DNA from: Actinomadura parmotrematis
GTDB lineage: Bacteria; Actinomycetota; Actinomycetes; Streptosporangiales; Streptosporangiaceae
Length of the DNA: 64,000 nt
Direction: 5' to 3'
Assembly: GCF_019458805.1 (NCBI RefSeq)
Contig: NZ_JAIBOA010000034.1
Coordinates: forward strand, 1 to 64,000
The position numbers and the translations under genes are program-made. A model generated the notes under the pieces. The model had not been told where the DNA came from, made no database searches, and was given only the letters and a program-made list of their open reading frames with translations. Shown piece by piece: positions 8,130 through 15,994 of the stretch (position 1 is the stretch's first letter; every line of letters starts with the position of its first letter).

Positions 8130-8930
8130 ATGGCCGATCTTCCCCCGGACGTCCCGACCGGTGTCCCGACCGCCGCCCGCGTCTACGACGTGATGCTGAA
8201 CGGCAAGGACAACTTCGCCGTGGACCGCGAGGTCGCGCACGCCAGCCTGGCGATCATGCCGGAGCTGCGCGACATCGCCCTGCACAACCGGGCGATGCTG
8301 CACCGGGTGGTCCGCCACCTGGCCGCCGACGAGGGCGTCGTCCAGTTCCTGGACCTCGGCTCCGGCCTGCCGACCGCCCGCAACACCCACGAGGTCGCGC
8401 AGGAGGCGAACCCGGAGGCGCGCGTCGTCTACGTGGACATCGACCCGATCGTGCTCGCGCACGGCCGCGCGATCCTCGCCGACAACCCCGGCACCACGGT
8501 CGTGACCGCCGACATCCGCGACCCCGAGGCGGTGCTGGCGCACCCCGACGTGCGGCGGCTCATCGACTTCTCGCAGCCCGTCGCGGTCATGCTGTGCGGC
8601 ATCCTGCACCACCTGAACGACGACGAGGAGCCGGGCCGCATCGTCGCGGCGCTCCGCGACGCCGTGCCGGCCGGCTCGTTCTTCTTCATCACCAACTTCA
8701 CCCGGCTCGGCGACGCCCCCGAGTCGGCGGAGCTGGAGAAGCAGCTCCTCCAGCAGCTCGGCACCGGCCGCGTCCGCACCCCCGCCGAGCTGGCCGCGTT
8801 CTTCGACGGCCTGGAGATCCTGCCGCCCGGCCTCGTCCCGCTCCCCCTCTGGCGCCCCGACGAGGTGGTGACCGACGCGACCACCGTCGACGTCCGCTTC
8901 ATGACCGGCGGCGTGGGCCGCAAGCCGTAA
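8130..8930 (+). CDS. SAM-dependent methyltransferase, DUF574 family
   Basis: The protein has 266 residues and is typical of the actinomycete S-adenosylmethionine methyltransferase family Methyltransf_19. It begins with the family signature TAARVYDVMLNGKDNFAVDRE, continues with the glycine-rich SAM loop FLDLGSGLPTARNTHEVA, then the acidic strand end VVYVDIDPIVLAHGRA and the catalytic-region sequence VMLCGILHHLNDDEEPGRI. Members are highly multiplied in actinomycetes and mostly lack known substrates. GAGCGAGG lies just upstream of ATG 8130. It is monocistronic. Confidence 0.88.
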   Translation: MADLPPDVPTGVPTAARVYDVMLNGKDNFAVDREVAHASLAIMPELRDIALHNRAMLHRVVRHLAADEGVVQFLDLGSGLPTARNTHEVAQEANPEARVVYVDIDPIVLAHGRAILADNPGTTVVTADIRDPEAVLAHPDVRRLIDFSQPVAVMLCGILHHLNDDEEPGRIVAALRDAVPAGSFFFITNFTRLGDAPESAELEKQLLQQLGTGRVRTPAELAAFFDGLEILPPGLVPLPLWRPDEVVTDATTVDVRFMTGGVGRKP

Positions 8931-8941
8931 CCGGCCGCGGC

Positions 8942-9129
8942 TCAGGCCGCGCAGGTCCGCACGGCGCGCAGCGCGGCCGCCCCGTCCGGCCCGAACGCGT
9001 ACGGCGGCATGCGGTGCGCGAGCCGCGCGACGTGCCGCGGCCGCACGGTGCCGGCCGCCGGAAGGCCGAGCGCGCCGGCACCGCCCCGAACCCGTCCTGC
9101 TCGTCGGCCGGCTCCCCGAGAACCTCCAC
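8942..9129 (-). pseudogene. Small gene split by an apparent frameshift
   Basis: GTG 9129 has a strong GGAGGAGG ribosome site 4-5 nt upstream and opens VEVLGEPADEQDGFGAVPA with nearly all codons ending in G or C. After about 19 codons that frame turns Arg/Cys-rich, while the adjacent frame becomes clean (GLPAAGTVRPRHVARLAHR, then MPPYAFGPDGAAALRAVR) with almost complete GC at third positions to a TGA at 8942-8944. One indel near 9060-9075 would restore a protein of about 62 residues. It may be a true pseudogene or a sequencing error. I do not recognise the family. Confidence 0.5.
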
Positions 9130-9347
9130 GCGCCCTCCTCCGGGCGGTCGTCGTGATCAGCCTACGAGGACGCACGGAAGAACCGGCATAATATGTTTTC
9201 TGCGCTTTATGTCTTTTGAATAGCGGAACGGGACGTTAATATTGTGTTTCCGGCGTCGGCCGCCCTTCACGGAAAAGGCCGACCCGCTGTGATCTCGGTC
9301 ATCGCGACTCGCGGGCAGCGGCCGGAAGAGCCTCCCGGCCAGCGCCC
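9130..9347. other. Upstream region of ahpC with an A+T-rich island
   Basis: From 8931 to 9521 the only gene-like sequence is the frameshifted frame described separately. Positions 9186-9250 are strikingly A+T-rich (stretches such as ATAATATGTTTTCT and GTTAATATTGTG) in a window that is otherwise extremely GC-rich. CGGAA (9224) and TTCCG (9248) form a loose inverted repeat around the TTAATATT core. No ORF is supported here. It is probably promoter or upstream activating DNA. Confidence 0.4.
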
Positions 9348-9363
9348 ATAGGGAATCCTTATC
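9348..9363. promoter_or_regulatory. Candidate OxyR-type operator upstream of ahpC
   Basis: ATAGGGAATCCTTAT (9348-9362) is an imperfect dyad matching its complement at 12 of 15 positions, and it carries CTTATC (9358-9363), the half-site of mycobacterial OxyR boxes upstream of ahpC. It stands about 160 bp before the ahpC start. With an OxyR gene 3.4 kb away, this is the most plausible peroxide-response element in the gap. Inference from motif similarity. Confidence 0.4.
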
Positions 9364-9521
9364 AGTGTGATGCGGCCGGTTGATTTCTCTTCTCAATGGC
9401 CCTGCGGCACTGTTGTCCCGTGAGGCCGCCGCGCGTTCCGCGCGCCCGCCGGCCTCCTCCACCCCGCCCCCGGTCCGGTCCGCGTCCGGGCGGCGGCAGC
9501 GCGAATCCAAAGGAGCCCCGA

Positions 9522-10082
9522 GTGCTTACCGTCGGTGACCAGTTCCCCGAGTACGAGCTCACCGCCTGCGTCTCGCTCGACGCCGACAACGCGTTCGAGA
9601 CGATCAACCACAAGTCCTACGAGGGCAAGTGGCGCGTGATCTTCTTCTGGCCCAAGGACTTCACGTTCATCTGTCCGACCGAGATCGCCGAGTTCGGGCG
9701 CCTCAACGAGGAGTTCGCCGACCGCGACGCGCAGGTCCTCGGCGCCTCGGTCGACAACGAGTTCGTGCACTACGCCTGGCGCAAGGACCACCCGGACCTG
9801 CGCGAGCTGCCGTTCCCGATGCTGTCGGACCTGAACCGCGAGCTCGTGACGGCCCTCGGCATCCTCACCGAGGACGGCGTCGCGCAGCGCGCCACGTTCA
9901 TCGTGGACCCGAACAACGAGATCCAGTTCTCGATGGTGACCGCGGGCTCGGTCGGCCGGAACGTCAAGGAGGTCCTGCGGGTCCTCGACGCGCTGCAGTC
10001 CGACGAGCTGTGCCCCTGCAACTGGAACAAGGGCGAGGGCACGCTGGACGCCGCCAAGCTGATGGCCGGCGCCGGCGCCTGA
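9522..10082 (+). CDS. ahpC: AhpC, 2-Cys peroxiredoxin (alkyl hydroperoxide reductase C)
   Basis: The protein has 186 residues. The peroxidatic cysteine is Cys51 in DFTFICPTE and the C-terminal resolving site is ELCPCNW (Cys164/Cys166). It reduces H2O2, organic peroxides and peroxynitrite in the cytosol. In actinobacteria lacking AhpF the electrons come through AhpD, encoded 85 bp downstream. GTG 9522 was chosen because AAAGGAG lies 6 nt upstream and the mature sequence LTVGDQFPEYELTA matches family N-termini; the open frame continues upstream to 9396 but encodes Arg/Pro-rich non-protein. Expected to be induced by OxyR. Confidence 0.95.
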   Translation: MLTVGDQFPEYELTACVSLDADNAFETINHKSYEGKWRVIFFWPKDFTFICPTEIAEFGRLNEEFADRDAQVLGASVDNEFVHYAWRKDHPDLRELPFPMLSDLNRELVTALGILTEDGVAQRATFIVDPNNEIQFSMVTAGSVGRNVKEVLRVLDALQSDELCPCNWNKGEGTLDAAKLMAGAGA

Positions 10083-10167
10083 GCCGGGCCGGACGCCCCC
10101 CGAGCAGTACCGATCGCGGCCGGCCGCGCGGCGTCGCGGCCGGCCGTTCGCATGGAAGGACCGAGCG

Positions 10168-10710
10168 ATGAGCGTTGACGCGCTGAAGGACGCCCTGCCG
10201 GGCTACGCCAAGGACACCAAGCTGAACCTCGGCTCGGTGACCTCGACCTCGCAGCTGACCGACCAGCAGCTGTGGGGGACCGTGCTCGCCTGCGCGCTCG
10301 CGAGCCGCAACCCGCAGGTGATCCGGGAGCTGGCCGAGGACGCCGGGGACCACCTGTCGGCGGAGGCGTTCGAGGCGGCCAAGGGCGCCGCGTCGATCAT
10401 GGCGATGAACAACGTCTACTACCGGTCGACGCACCTGCTGAGCGACGAGACCTACGGGACGCTGCGGGCCGGGCTGCGGATGAACATCATCGGCAAGCCG
10501 AACGTGGACAAGGCCGACTTCGAGCTGTGGTGCCTGGCGGTGTCGGCGATCAACGGGTGCGGGATGTGCCTGGACTCGCACGAGCGGGTGCTGCGCGAGG
10601 CGGGGTTCTCGCGCGAGCTGGTGCAGGAGGCGCTGAAGATCGCCGCGGTGGTGCACGCGGCGGCGCTGACGCTGGAGGGCGAGGCCGCGCTGGCCCCCGC
10701 CACCGTCTGA
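10168..10710 (+). CDS. ahpD: AhpD alkylhydroperoxidase
   Basis: The protein has 180 residues, the usual AhpD length. The active site CGMCLDSHE gives Cys131, Cys134 and His138, the CxxC/His proton relay. AhpD recycles oxidised AhpC, taking electrons from lipoyl adapter proteins in mycobacteria. GGAAGGA precedes ATG 10168. It is second in the ahpC-ahpD operon and is followed by a strong hairpin. Confidence 0.95.
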   Translation: MSVDALKDALPGYAKDTKLNLGSVTSTSQLTDQQLWGTVLACALASRNPQVIRELAEDAGDHLSAEAFEAAKGAASIMAMNNVYYRSTHLLSDETYGTLRAGLRMNIIGKPNVDKADFELWCLAVSAINGCGMCLDSHERVLREAGFSRELVQEALKIAAVVHAAALTLEGEAALAPATV

Positions 10711-10726
10711 CCCCCCTGAAGCGGTA

Positions 10727-10757
10727 GGAGCCCGGTCCCCGGTGGGGGCCGGGCTCC
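10727..10757. terminator. Hairpin terminator between ahpD and the WYL regulator
   Basis: GGAGCCCGG (10727-10735) pairs with CCGGGCTCC (10749-10757), and the inner TCCCC/GGGGG extends the stem. It lies between convergent genes and may serve both. There is no long U-tract, as is common in actinomycetes. Confidence 0.7.
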
Positions 10758-10794
10758 GGCGCGTTCCACCGGGCGGCGGTGGCGATGGTCCCGG

Positions 10795-11817
10795 TCATCG
10801 GCGGTTTCGGGACGGGTCGCGGGCGCCGCCCGGCGGATCGTTGGCAGGACCATCTTTCCGCGGGGGTGCGGCCGCCAGCAGCCGCCGGCCGAAGGCGCGG
10901 AGCGGCGCGGCGAGGTCCGCGGGGGCGTCCAGGGTGAAGTCGGCGTCCAGGAACGCCAGGTGCAGGACGAGCCACCGCCAGGAGTCGAGGGCGAGCACGA
11001 CGTCCGTGCGGCCGGGCCCGGCCGGTGCGATCTCGGCGTCCTCGTGGCGCAGCGCGTCGGCGACGCGGGCGGCGGGCGCGGCCACCGACAGGCGGACGGG
11101 CCGCCGCTCCCGGCGGAGGCCGCGCCGCAGGTGGGCGAGCGCCGACCCGTCGGGCAGCGGGCGCGGCTCGTAGCGGCGGCCGGTGCGCGCCGGGCCGGCG
11201 ATCCGGTCGATGCGGAACACCCGCCAGTCGCCGCGTCCGGTGTCCCAGGCGAGCAGGTACCAGCGCAGCAGGTGGTGGACCTGCCGGTAGGGCTCGACGT
11301 GCCGCTCGGTGGCGGCTCCCCCCGCGCCGGTGTAGCCGAACGTCACCGTCTCGCGGTGCGCGATCGCCTCGGCGAGCAGGCCGAGGTGCCCGGCCGCGAC
11401 GCCCGGATCGGGCCGCGGGGCCGTCTCCAGGCTGGCGCGGATCGACGCCGCGCGCGGCCGCAGCCGGGCGGGCAGGAACTGGTCGAGCTTGCCGTAGGCG
11501 CGGGCCGCCGCGTCGCCGATCCCGCCGCCGTCGGCGGGTCCGGACGAGGTCAGGGCGGCGAGCGCGACCAGCGTCGCGACGGCCTCGTCGTCGTCGAGGA
11601 CGAGCGGCGGAAGGGTGCGGCCGCCCGCCAGCCGGTAGTGGCCGCCGGGGCCGGGCCGGGTCTCGACGGGGTAGCCGTAGCCGCGCAGCCGGTCGATGTC
11701 GCGGCGCAGGGTGCGGGGGCTGACGTCCAGCCGCCGCGCCAGCTCGGCGCCGCCGAAGGCGCGGCCCGTCTGCAGGGTCGCCAGGAGCGCCAGCATCCGC
11801 TCGGTCACGTCCGCCAT
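10795..11817 (-). CDS. WYL-domain transcriptional regulator (YafY type)
   Basis: The protein has 340 residues. The N-terminal winged helix (MLALLATLQTGRAFGGAELA, RLDVSPRTLRRDIDRLRGYG) is the HTH_11 type. From about residue 145 the WYL domain contains YRQVHHLLRWYLLAWDTGRG and WRVFRIDRI, where the W-Y-L and R residues form a ligand groove. A C-terminal WCX-like extension ends in a basic tail. It is divergent from the UvrA-like gene with a 62-bp gap, so it very likely controls that gene and itself. WYL proteins often bind nucleic acids or small ligands. ATG 11817. Confidence 0.88.
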   Translation of the reverse strand: MADVTERMLALLATLQTGRAFGGAELARRLDVSPRTLRRDIDRLRGYGYPVETRPGPGGHYRLAGGRTLPPLVLDDDEAVATLVALAALTSSGPADGGGIGDAAARAYGKLDQFLPARLRPRAASIRASLETAPRPDPGVAAGHLGLLAEAIAHRETVTFGYTGAGGAATERHVEPYRQVHHLLRWYLLAWDTGRGDWRVFRIDRIAGPARTGRRYEPRPLPDGSALAHLRRGLRRERRPVRLSVAAPAARVADALRHEDAEIAPAGPGRTDVVLALDSWRWLVLHLAFLDADFTLDAPADLAAPLRAFGRRLLAAAPPRKDGPANDPPGGARDPSRNRR

Positions 11818-11879
11818 GCCGCCAGCATGCCCGGAAACGCGGCCAGGATCCGGCCGCGTCCGCTCGTAGCGTCGGAGAC

Positions 11880-14144
11880 ATGGAGCAGCGCAGCATCACC
11901 GTCAAGGGAGCCCGCGCCAACAACCTGGCCGATCTCGACGTCGAGATCCCGCGCGGGCGGCTGGTGGTCTTCGCGGGCGTGTCGGGGTCGGGCAAGTCGT
12001 CCCTGGTGTTCGACACGATCGCCGCCGAGGCCGGATACCAGCTGAACGAGACCTTCCCGCCGTTCGCGCGCGACCGGCTGCCGAAGTGGTCGCGCCCGGA
12101 GGCCGCGGAGATCGGCGGCCTGTCGGCCGTCGTCGTCGTCGACCAGCGCCGCCTCGGCGGCAACGCCCGCTCGACCGTCGGCACGGTCACCGACGCCTGG
12201 ACGTACCTGCGCCTGGTGTTCTCGCGGCTGTCGGAGCCGCACGTCGGGGAGTCGAACCGGTTCTCCTTCAACGATCCGGCCGGGATGTGCCCGTCCTGCT
12301 CGGGCCTCGGCGAGGTGGTGGTGAGCGCCGTCGACCGGTTCCTGGACCCGGACCGGTCCCTCGCGGGCGGCGCCGTCCTGCCGCCCGGCTTCGGCGGGGG
12401 CGGCTACTGGTACGCCAAGTACGCCGACATCGGCGTCTTCGACACCGCCAGGCCGCTGCGCGAGTGGACCGCGGACGAGCGGGACGCCCTGCTGCACGGC
12501 GGCGCGGCCCTCGCCCGCCTCGCCGCCCGCCGGAGCGCCGCGCCGCCCCGCGACTACGAGGGCGTCGTCGAGCGGTTCGAGCGCATCCACCTGCGCGCCT
12601 CCGGGGAACTGTCGGAGCGCAAGCAGGAGGCCGTCCGCCGCTTCACCCGCTCCGCGCCCTGCCCCGCGTGCGGCGGCGACCGGCTGAACGAGGCCGCCCG
12701 CACCGCCACCGTGCGCGGCCGGACGATCGGCGACCTGGCCCGCGAGGAGATCGGGACGCTCCGCCGCTTCGCGGGCGCGCTCGCCTCCGCCCGCGTCGCG
12801 CCCGCCGTCGCGGCGCTCGCCGCGCGGCTGGAGGCGCTCGACGCGATCGGGCTCGGCTACCTGTCGCTCGGCCGCCGGGCGGGGACGCTGTCGGGCGGCG
12901 AGGCCCAGCGGATCAAGCTGGTGCGGCACCTCGGGTCGAGCCTCACCTCGATGACCTACGTGCTGGACGAGCCGACCGCCGGGCTGCACCCCGCCGACGT
13001 CGGGGCGCTCGTCCGGCTGCTCGGCCGGCTCCGCGACCGCGGCAACAGCGTCCTCGTCGTCGAGCACGACCCGGCGGTCATGGCCGCCGCCGACCAGGTC
13101 GTGGAGATCGGTCCCGGGGCGGGCGCGGACGGCGGCCGCCTGGTGTTCCAGGGCTCCTTCGCCGAGCTGCGCGCCGCCGGGACGGCGACGGCGCGCGCCC
13201 TCGCCCGGCGGCCGCCGGTGAAGGCCGCGCCGCGGCCCGCGACGGGCGCGCTCACCGTCGCGAACGCGACCCGCAACAACCTGCGCGACGTCACCGTGGA
13301 CGTCCCGACCGGCGTGCTGACGGTGCTGACCGGCGTCGCCGGGTCGGGCAAGTCCAGCCTCGCCGCCGAGCTCGCCCAGCGGCACGCCGCGACCGTCGTC
13401 GACCAGCGGCCGGTCGCCGCGCACCGGCGGTCGACGCCGCTCACCTACACCGGGATCGCGCCCGCCGTCCGCCGCCTGTTCGCCGAGCGGAACGGCGTCC
13501 CGGCCGCGCTGTTCAGCGCCAACTCCGCCGGGGCCTGCCCGGAGTGCCGGGGCCTCGGCGCGGTGCGCACCGACCTCGCGTTCCTGGGCGGGCAGGAGAC
13601 GGTCTGCGAGGCGTGCGGCGGCCGCCGCTTCACCCCCGAGGTGCTCGCGCACACCGTGGACGGCCTGTCGATCGCCGACGTGGACGCCCTCACCTGCGAC
13701 GAGGCCGCCCGGCGGCTGCCCGCCCCCGGCATCGCCCGCGCCCTCGGCCGGCTGTCGGCCGTCGGCCTCGGCTACCTGCGGCTCGGCCAGTCCCTGGCGA
13801 CCCTGTCGGGCGGCGAGTGCCAGCGCCTCAAGATCGCCAGGGAGCCGCTGGACGGCGGCGCGTCCGGCCTGTACGTGCTGGACGAGCCGACCACCGGCCT
13901 GCACCCCGCCGACGTCGCCGTCCTGCTCGGCGTCCTCGACGCCCTGGTGGACGCGGGCGGCACCGTCGTCGTCGTCGAGCACGACCCGGTGGTGATGCGG
14001 CGCGCCGACCACCTCATCGACCTCGGTCCCGGGCCCGGCCGTCACGGCGGGCGGATGCTGTACGCCGGCCCGCCGGCGGCCTACACCGGGCACGGCACCC
14101 CCACCTGCGCGGCGCTCGCCGGGGACGCCGTCCGGGCTCCGTGA
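11880..14144 (+). CDS. UvrA-like ABC ATPase (short, UvrA2-type)
   Basis: The protein has 754 residues against about 950 for canonical UvrA. It contains two ABC modules: Walker A GVSGSGKSSL, signature LSGGEAQRIKLVRHL and Walker B TYVLDEPTAGLHP; then GVAGSGKSSL, LSGGECQRLKIAREP and LYVLDEPTTGLHP. Zinc modules CPSCSGLGEV, CPACGGDRLNEAA and CPECRGLGAV are present. The missing length fits loss of the UvrB-binding region, so it probably acts apart from UvrB, as do UvrA2/DrrC proteins tied to drug tolerance. TAGCGT sits 7 nt before ATG 11880 and there is no well-spaced ribosome site, so a leaderless mRNA is likely. Probably controlled by the divergent WYL regulator. Confidence 0.9.
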   Translation: MEQRSITVKGARANNLADLDVEIPRGRLVVFAGVSGSGKSSLVFDTIAAEAGYQLNETFPPFARDRLPKWSRPEAAEIGGLSAVVVVDQRRLGGNARSTVGTVTDAWTYLRLVFSRLSEPHVGESNRFSFNDPAGMCPSCSGLGEVVVSAVDRFLDPDRSLAGGAVLPPGFGGGGYWYAKYADIGVFDTARPLREWTADERDALLHGGAALARLAARRSAAPPRDYEGVVERFERIHLRASGELSERKQEAVRRFTRSAPCPACGGDRLNEAARTATVRGRTIGDLAREEIGTLRRFAGALASARVAPAVAALAARLEALDAIGLGYLSLGRRAGTLSGGEAQRIKLVRHLGSSLTSMTYVLDEPTAGLHPADVGALVRLLGRLRDRGNSVLVVEHDPAVMAAADQVVEIGPGAGADGGRLVFQGSFAELRAAGTATARALARRPPVKAAPRPATGALTVANATRNNLRDVTVDVPTGVLTVLTGVAGSGKSSLAAELAQRHAATVVDQRPVAAHRRSTPLTYTGIAPAVRRLFAERNGVPAALFSANSAGACPECRGLGAVRTDLAFLGGQETVCEACGGRRFTPEVLAHTVDGLSIADVDALTCDEAARRLPAPGIARALGRLSAVGLGYLRLGQSLATLSGGECQRLKIAREPLDGGASGLYVLDEPTTGLHPADVAVLLGVLDALVDAGGTVVVVEHDPVVMRRADHLIDLGPGPGRHGGRMLYAGPPAAYTGHGTPTCAALAGDAVRAP

Positions 14145-14164
14145 TCAGCGGGGGCCGCGCGGGC

Positions 14165-15739
14165 TCACTCCCACTCGATGGTGCCCGGGGGCTTGGAGGT
14201 GATGTCGACGGTCACCCGGTTGATCTCGCGGACCTCGTTGGTGATGCGGGTGGAGATGCGCTGCAGCACCTCGTAGGGCAGCCGCGCCCAGTCGGCGGTC
14301 ATGGCGTCCTCGCTGGTCACCGGGCGCAGCACGATCGGGTGGCCGTAGGTGCGGCCGTCGCCCTGCACGCCGACCGAGCGGACGTCGGCGAGCAGCACGA
14401 CGGGGAACTGCCAGACGTCGCGGTCGAGGCCGGCGCGGGTCAGCTCCTCGCGGGCGATGGCGTCGGCCTCGCGCAGGATGTCGAGGCGCTCGCGGTCGAC
14501 GGCGCCGATGATGCGGATGCCGAGGCCGGGGCCGGGGAACGGCTGCCGCCAGACGATCTCCGAGGGCAGGCCGAGCTGCTCGCCGAGCGCGCGCACCTCG
14601 TCCTTGAACAGCGTGCGGAGCGGCTCGACCAGCGCGAACTGGAGATCGTCGGGCAGGCCGCCGACGTTGTGGTGCGACTTGATGTTGGCGGCGCCGGTGC
14701 CGCCGCCGGACTCGACGACGTCGGGGTAGAGGGTGCCCTGGACGAGGAACTCGACCGGCGCGTCGTCCGCGGCGCCCGCGGCGGCGATCTCGCGGGCGGC
14801 GCCCTCGAACACCCGGATGAACTCGCGCCCGATGATCTTGCGCTTCTCCTCCGGGTCGGTGACGCCGGCGAGCGCGTCGAGGAAGCGCTCCTGGGCGTCC
14901 ACGACGTGCAGGTTGACGCCGGTCGCGGCGACGAAGTCCTTCTCCACCTGCTCGGCCTCGCCCTTGCGCAGCAGGCCGTGGTCGACGAACACGCAGGTGA
15001 GCTGGTCGCCGACGGCGCGCTGGACGAGCGCGGCGGCGACGGCGGAGTCGACGCCGCCCGACAGGCCGCAGATGGCGCGCTTGGCGCCGATCTGCGCGCG
15101 GACCGCGTCGATCGACTCCTCGGCGATGTTGACCATCGTCCAGTTCGGGCGGCAGCCGGCGCCCTCGTAGAGGAAGCGGCGGAGGATCTCCATGCCGTGC
15201 GCGGTGTGCAGCACCTCGGGGTGGAACTGCACGCCGTAGAGGCCGCGGGCGCGGTCCTCCATGCCGGCGACGGGGGTGACGTCGGTGCTGGCGGTGACGG
15301 TGAAGCCCGCCGGCGCCTCGCTGACGAAGTCGCGGTGCGACATCCACACCGCCTGCTCGCCGGGCAGCCCCTCGAACAGCATGCCGGGGCTGGTGACGGC
15401 GACCGTCGCGCCGCCGTACTCGGCGATGTCGGAGTTGGCGACGGTGCCGCCGAGCGCCTGCGCCATCACCTGGTGGCCGTAGCAGATCCCGAAGGTGGGG
15501 ACGCCGAGGTCGAACAGGCCGGCGGGCGCGGCGGGCGCGCCCGGCTCGTACACCGAGGACGGGCCGCCGGACAGGATGATCGCCTTGGGGTTCCTCGCGA
15601 GCATCTCGGCGGCCGGCATGGTCGACGGCACGATCTCGCTGAACACGTGGCACTCGCGCACCCGCCGGGCGATCAGCTGCGCGTACTGCGCGCCGAAGTC
15701 GACGACGAGAACGGTGTCGAAGGACTGGTCTACCGTCAC
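14165..15739 (-). CDS. guaA: GMP synthase (glutamine-hydrolysing)
   Basis: About 524 residues. The N-terminal class I amidotransferase domain has the nucleophile in FGICYGHQVMAQALGG and the catalytic His-Glu in YGVQFHPEV. The ATP-pyrophosphatase domain has the P-loop GLSGGVDSAVAAALV, and the C-terminal dimerisation domain ends with the family tail KPPGTIEWE. It converts XMP to GMP with glutamine and ATP. Upstream, AAAGG lies 8 nt before GTG 15739; a TTG three bases earlier (15742) is the alternative start. It acts after guaB (30085-31581) in this window. Confidence 0.97.
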   Translation of the reverse strand: MTVDQSFDTVLVVDFGAQYAQLIARRVRECHVFSEIVPSTMPAAEMLARNPKAIILSGGPSSVYEPGAPAAPAGLFDLGVPTFGICYGHQVMAQALGGTVANSDIAEYGGATVAVTSPGMLFEGLPGEQAVWMSHRDFVSEAPAGFTVTASTDVTPVAGMEDRARGLYGVQFHPEVLHTAHGMEILRRFLYEGAGCRPNWTMVNIAEESIDAVRAQIGAKRAICGLSGGVDSAVAAALVQRAVGDQLTCVFVDHGLLRKGEAEQVEKDFVAATGVNLHVVDAQERFLDALAGVTDPEEKRKIIGREFIRVFEGAAREIAAAGAADDAPVEFLVQGTLYPDVVESGGGTGAANIKSHHNVGGLPDDLQFALVEPLRTLFKDEVRALGEQLGLPSEIVWRQPFPGPGLGIRIIGAVDRERLDILREADAIAREELTRAGLDRDVWQFPVVLLADVRSVGVQGDGRTYGHPIVLRPVTSEDAMTADWARLPYEVLQRISTRITNEVREINRVTVDITSKPPGTIEWE

Positions 15740-15923
15740 CAACAGCGCCTTTCACGGATACGGGTCATGGACCGGGCGGGGGCCCTTCCAGTCTAGGGGG
15801 CGGCTGCCTGCGCGGACGCGGCGGACGGCGGCCGGGCGGCGTGACGGCCGCCACGCAGCGCCCTCGGGCGGTAACGGAACGCTTCTCGTTTCCGGCAACT
15901 CCCCCACCAGGGCCGCTCCGCTC

Positions 15924-15951
15924 TGATACGTGTTGATGACGCTCCGTATCA
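15924..15951. promoter_or_regulatory. 7-bp inverted repeat before the M43 protease gene
   Basis: TGATACG (15924-15930) and CGTATCA (15945-15951) are perfect inverted copies 14 bp apart, 44 bp before the protease start. The size and spacing fit a dimeric repressor site or a promoter-overlapping operator. No regulator gene adjoins it. Confidence 0.45.
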
Positions 15952-15994
15952 TCCGCGCCGGTACCCTCCGGCCCCGCCGCCCTCCGGGAGTGCC

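Noticed and set aside
9352..9381. SigR-type GGAAT...GTT promoter before ahpC
   Set aside because: The spacing between GGAAT and GTT is 22 bp instead of the expected 18-19.
9396..9521. Upstream extension of ahpC to a start at 9396
   Set aside because: The 42 extra residues are Arg/Pro-rich; GTG 9522 has a good ribosome site and matches family N-termini.
12086..15796. 1236-residue plus-strand open frame across the UvrA-like gene and guaA
   Set aside because: Arg/Pro/Ala-rich shadow of two well-defined genes in other frames.
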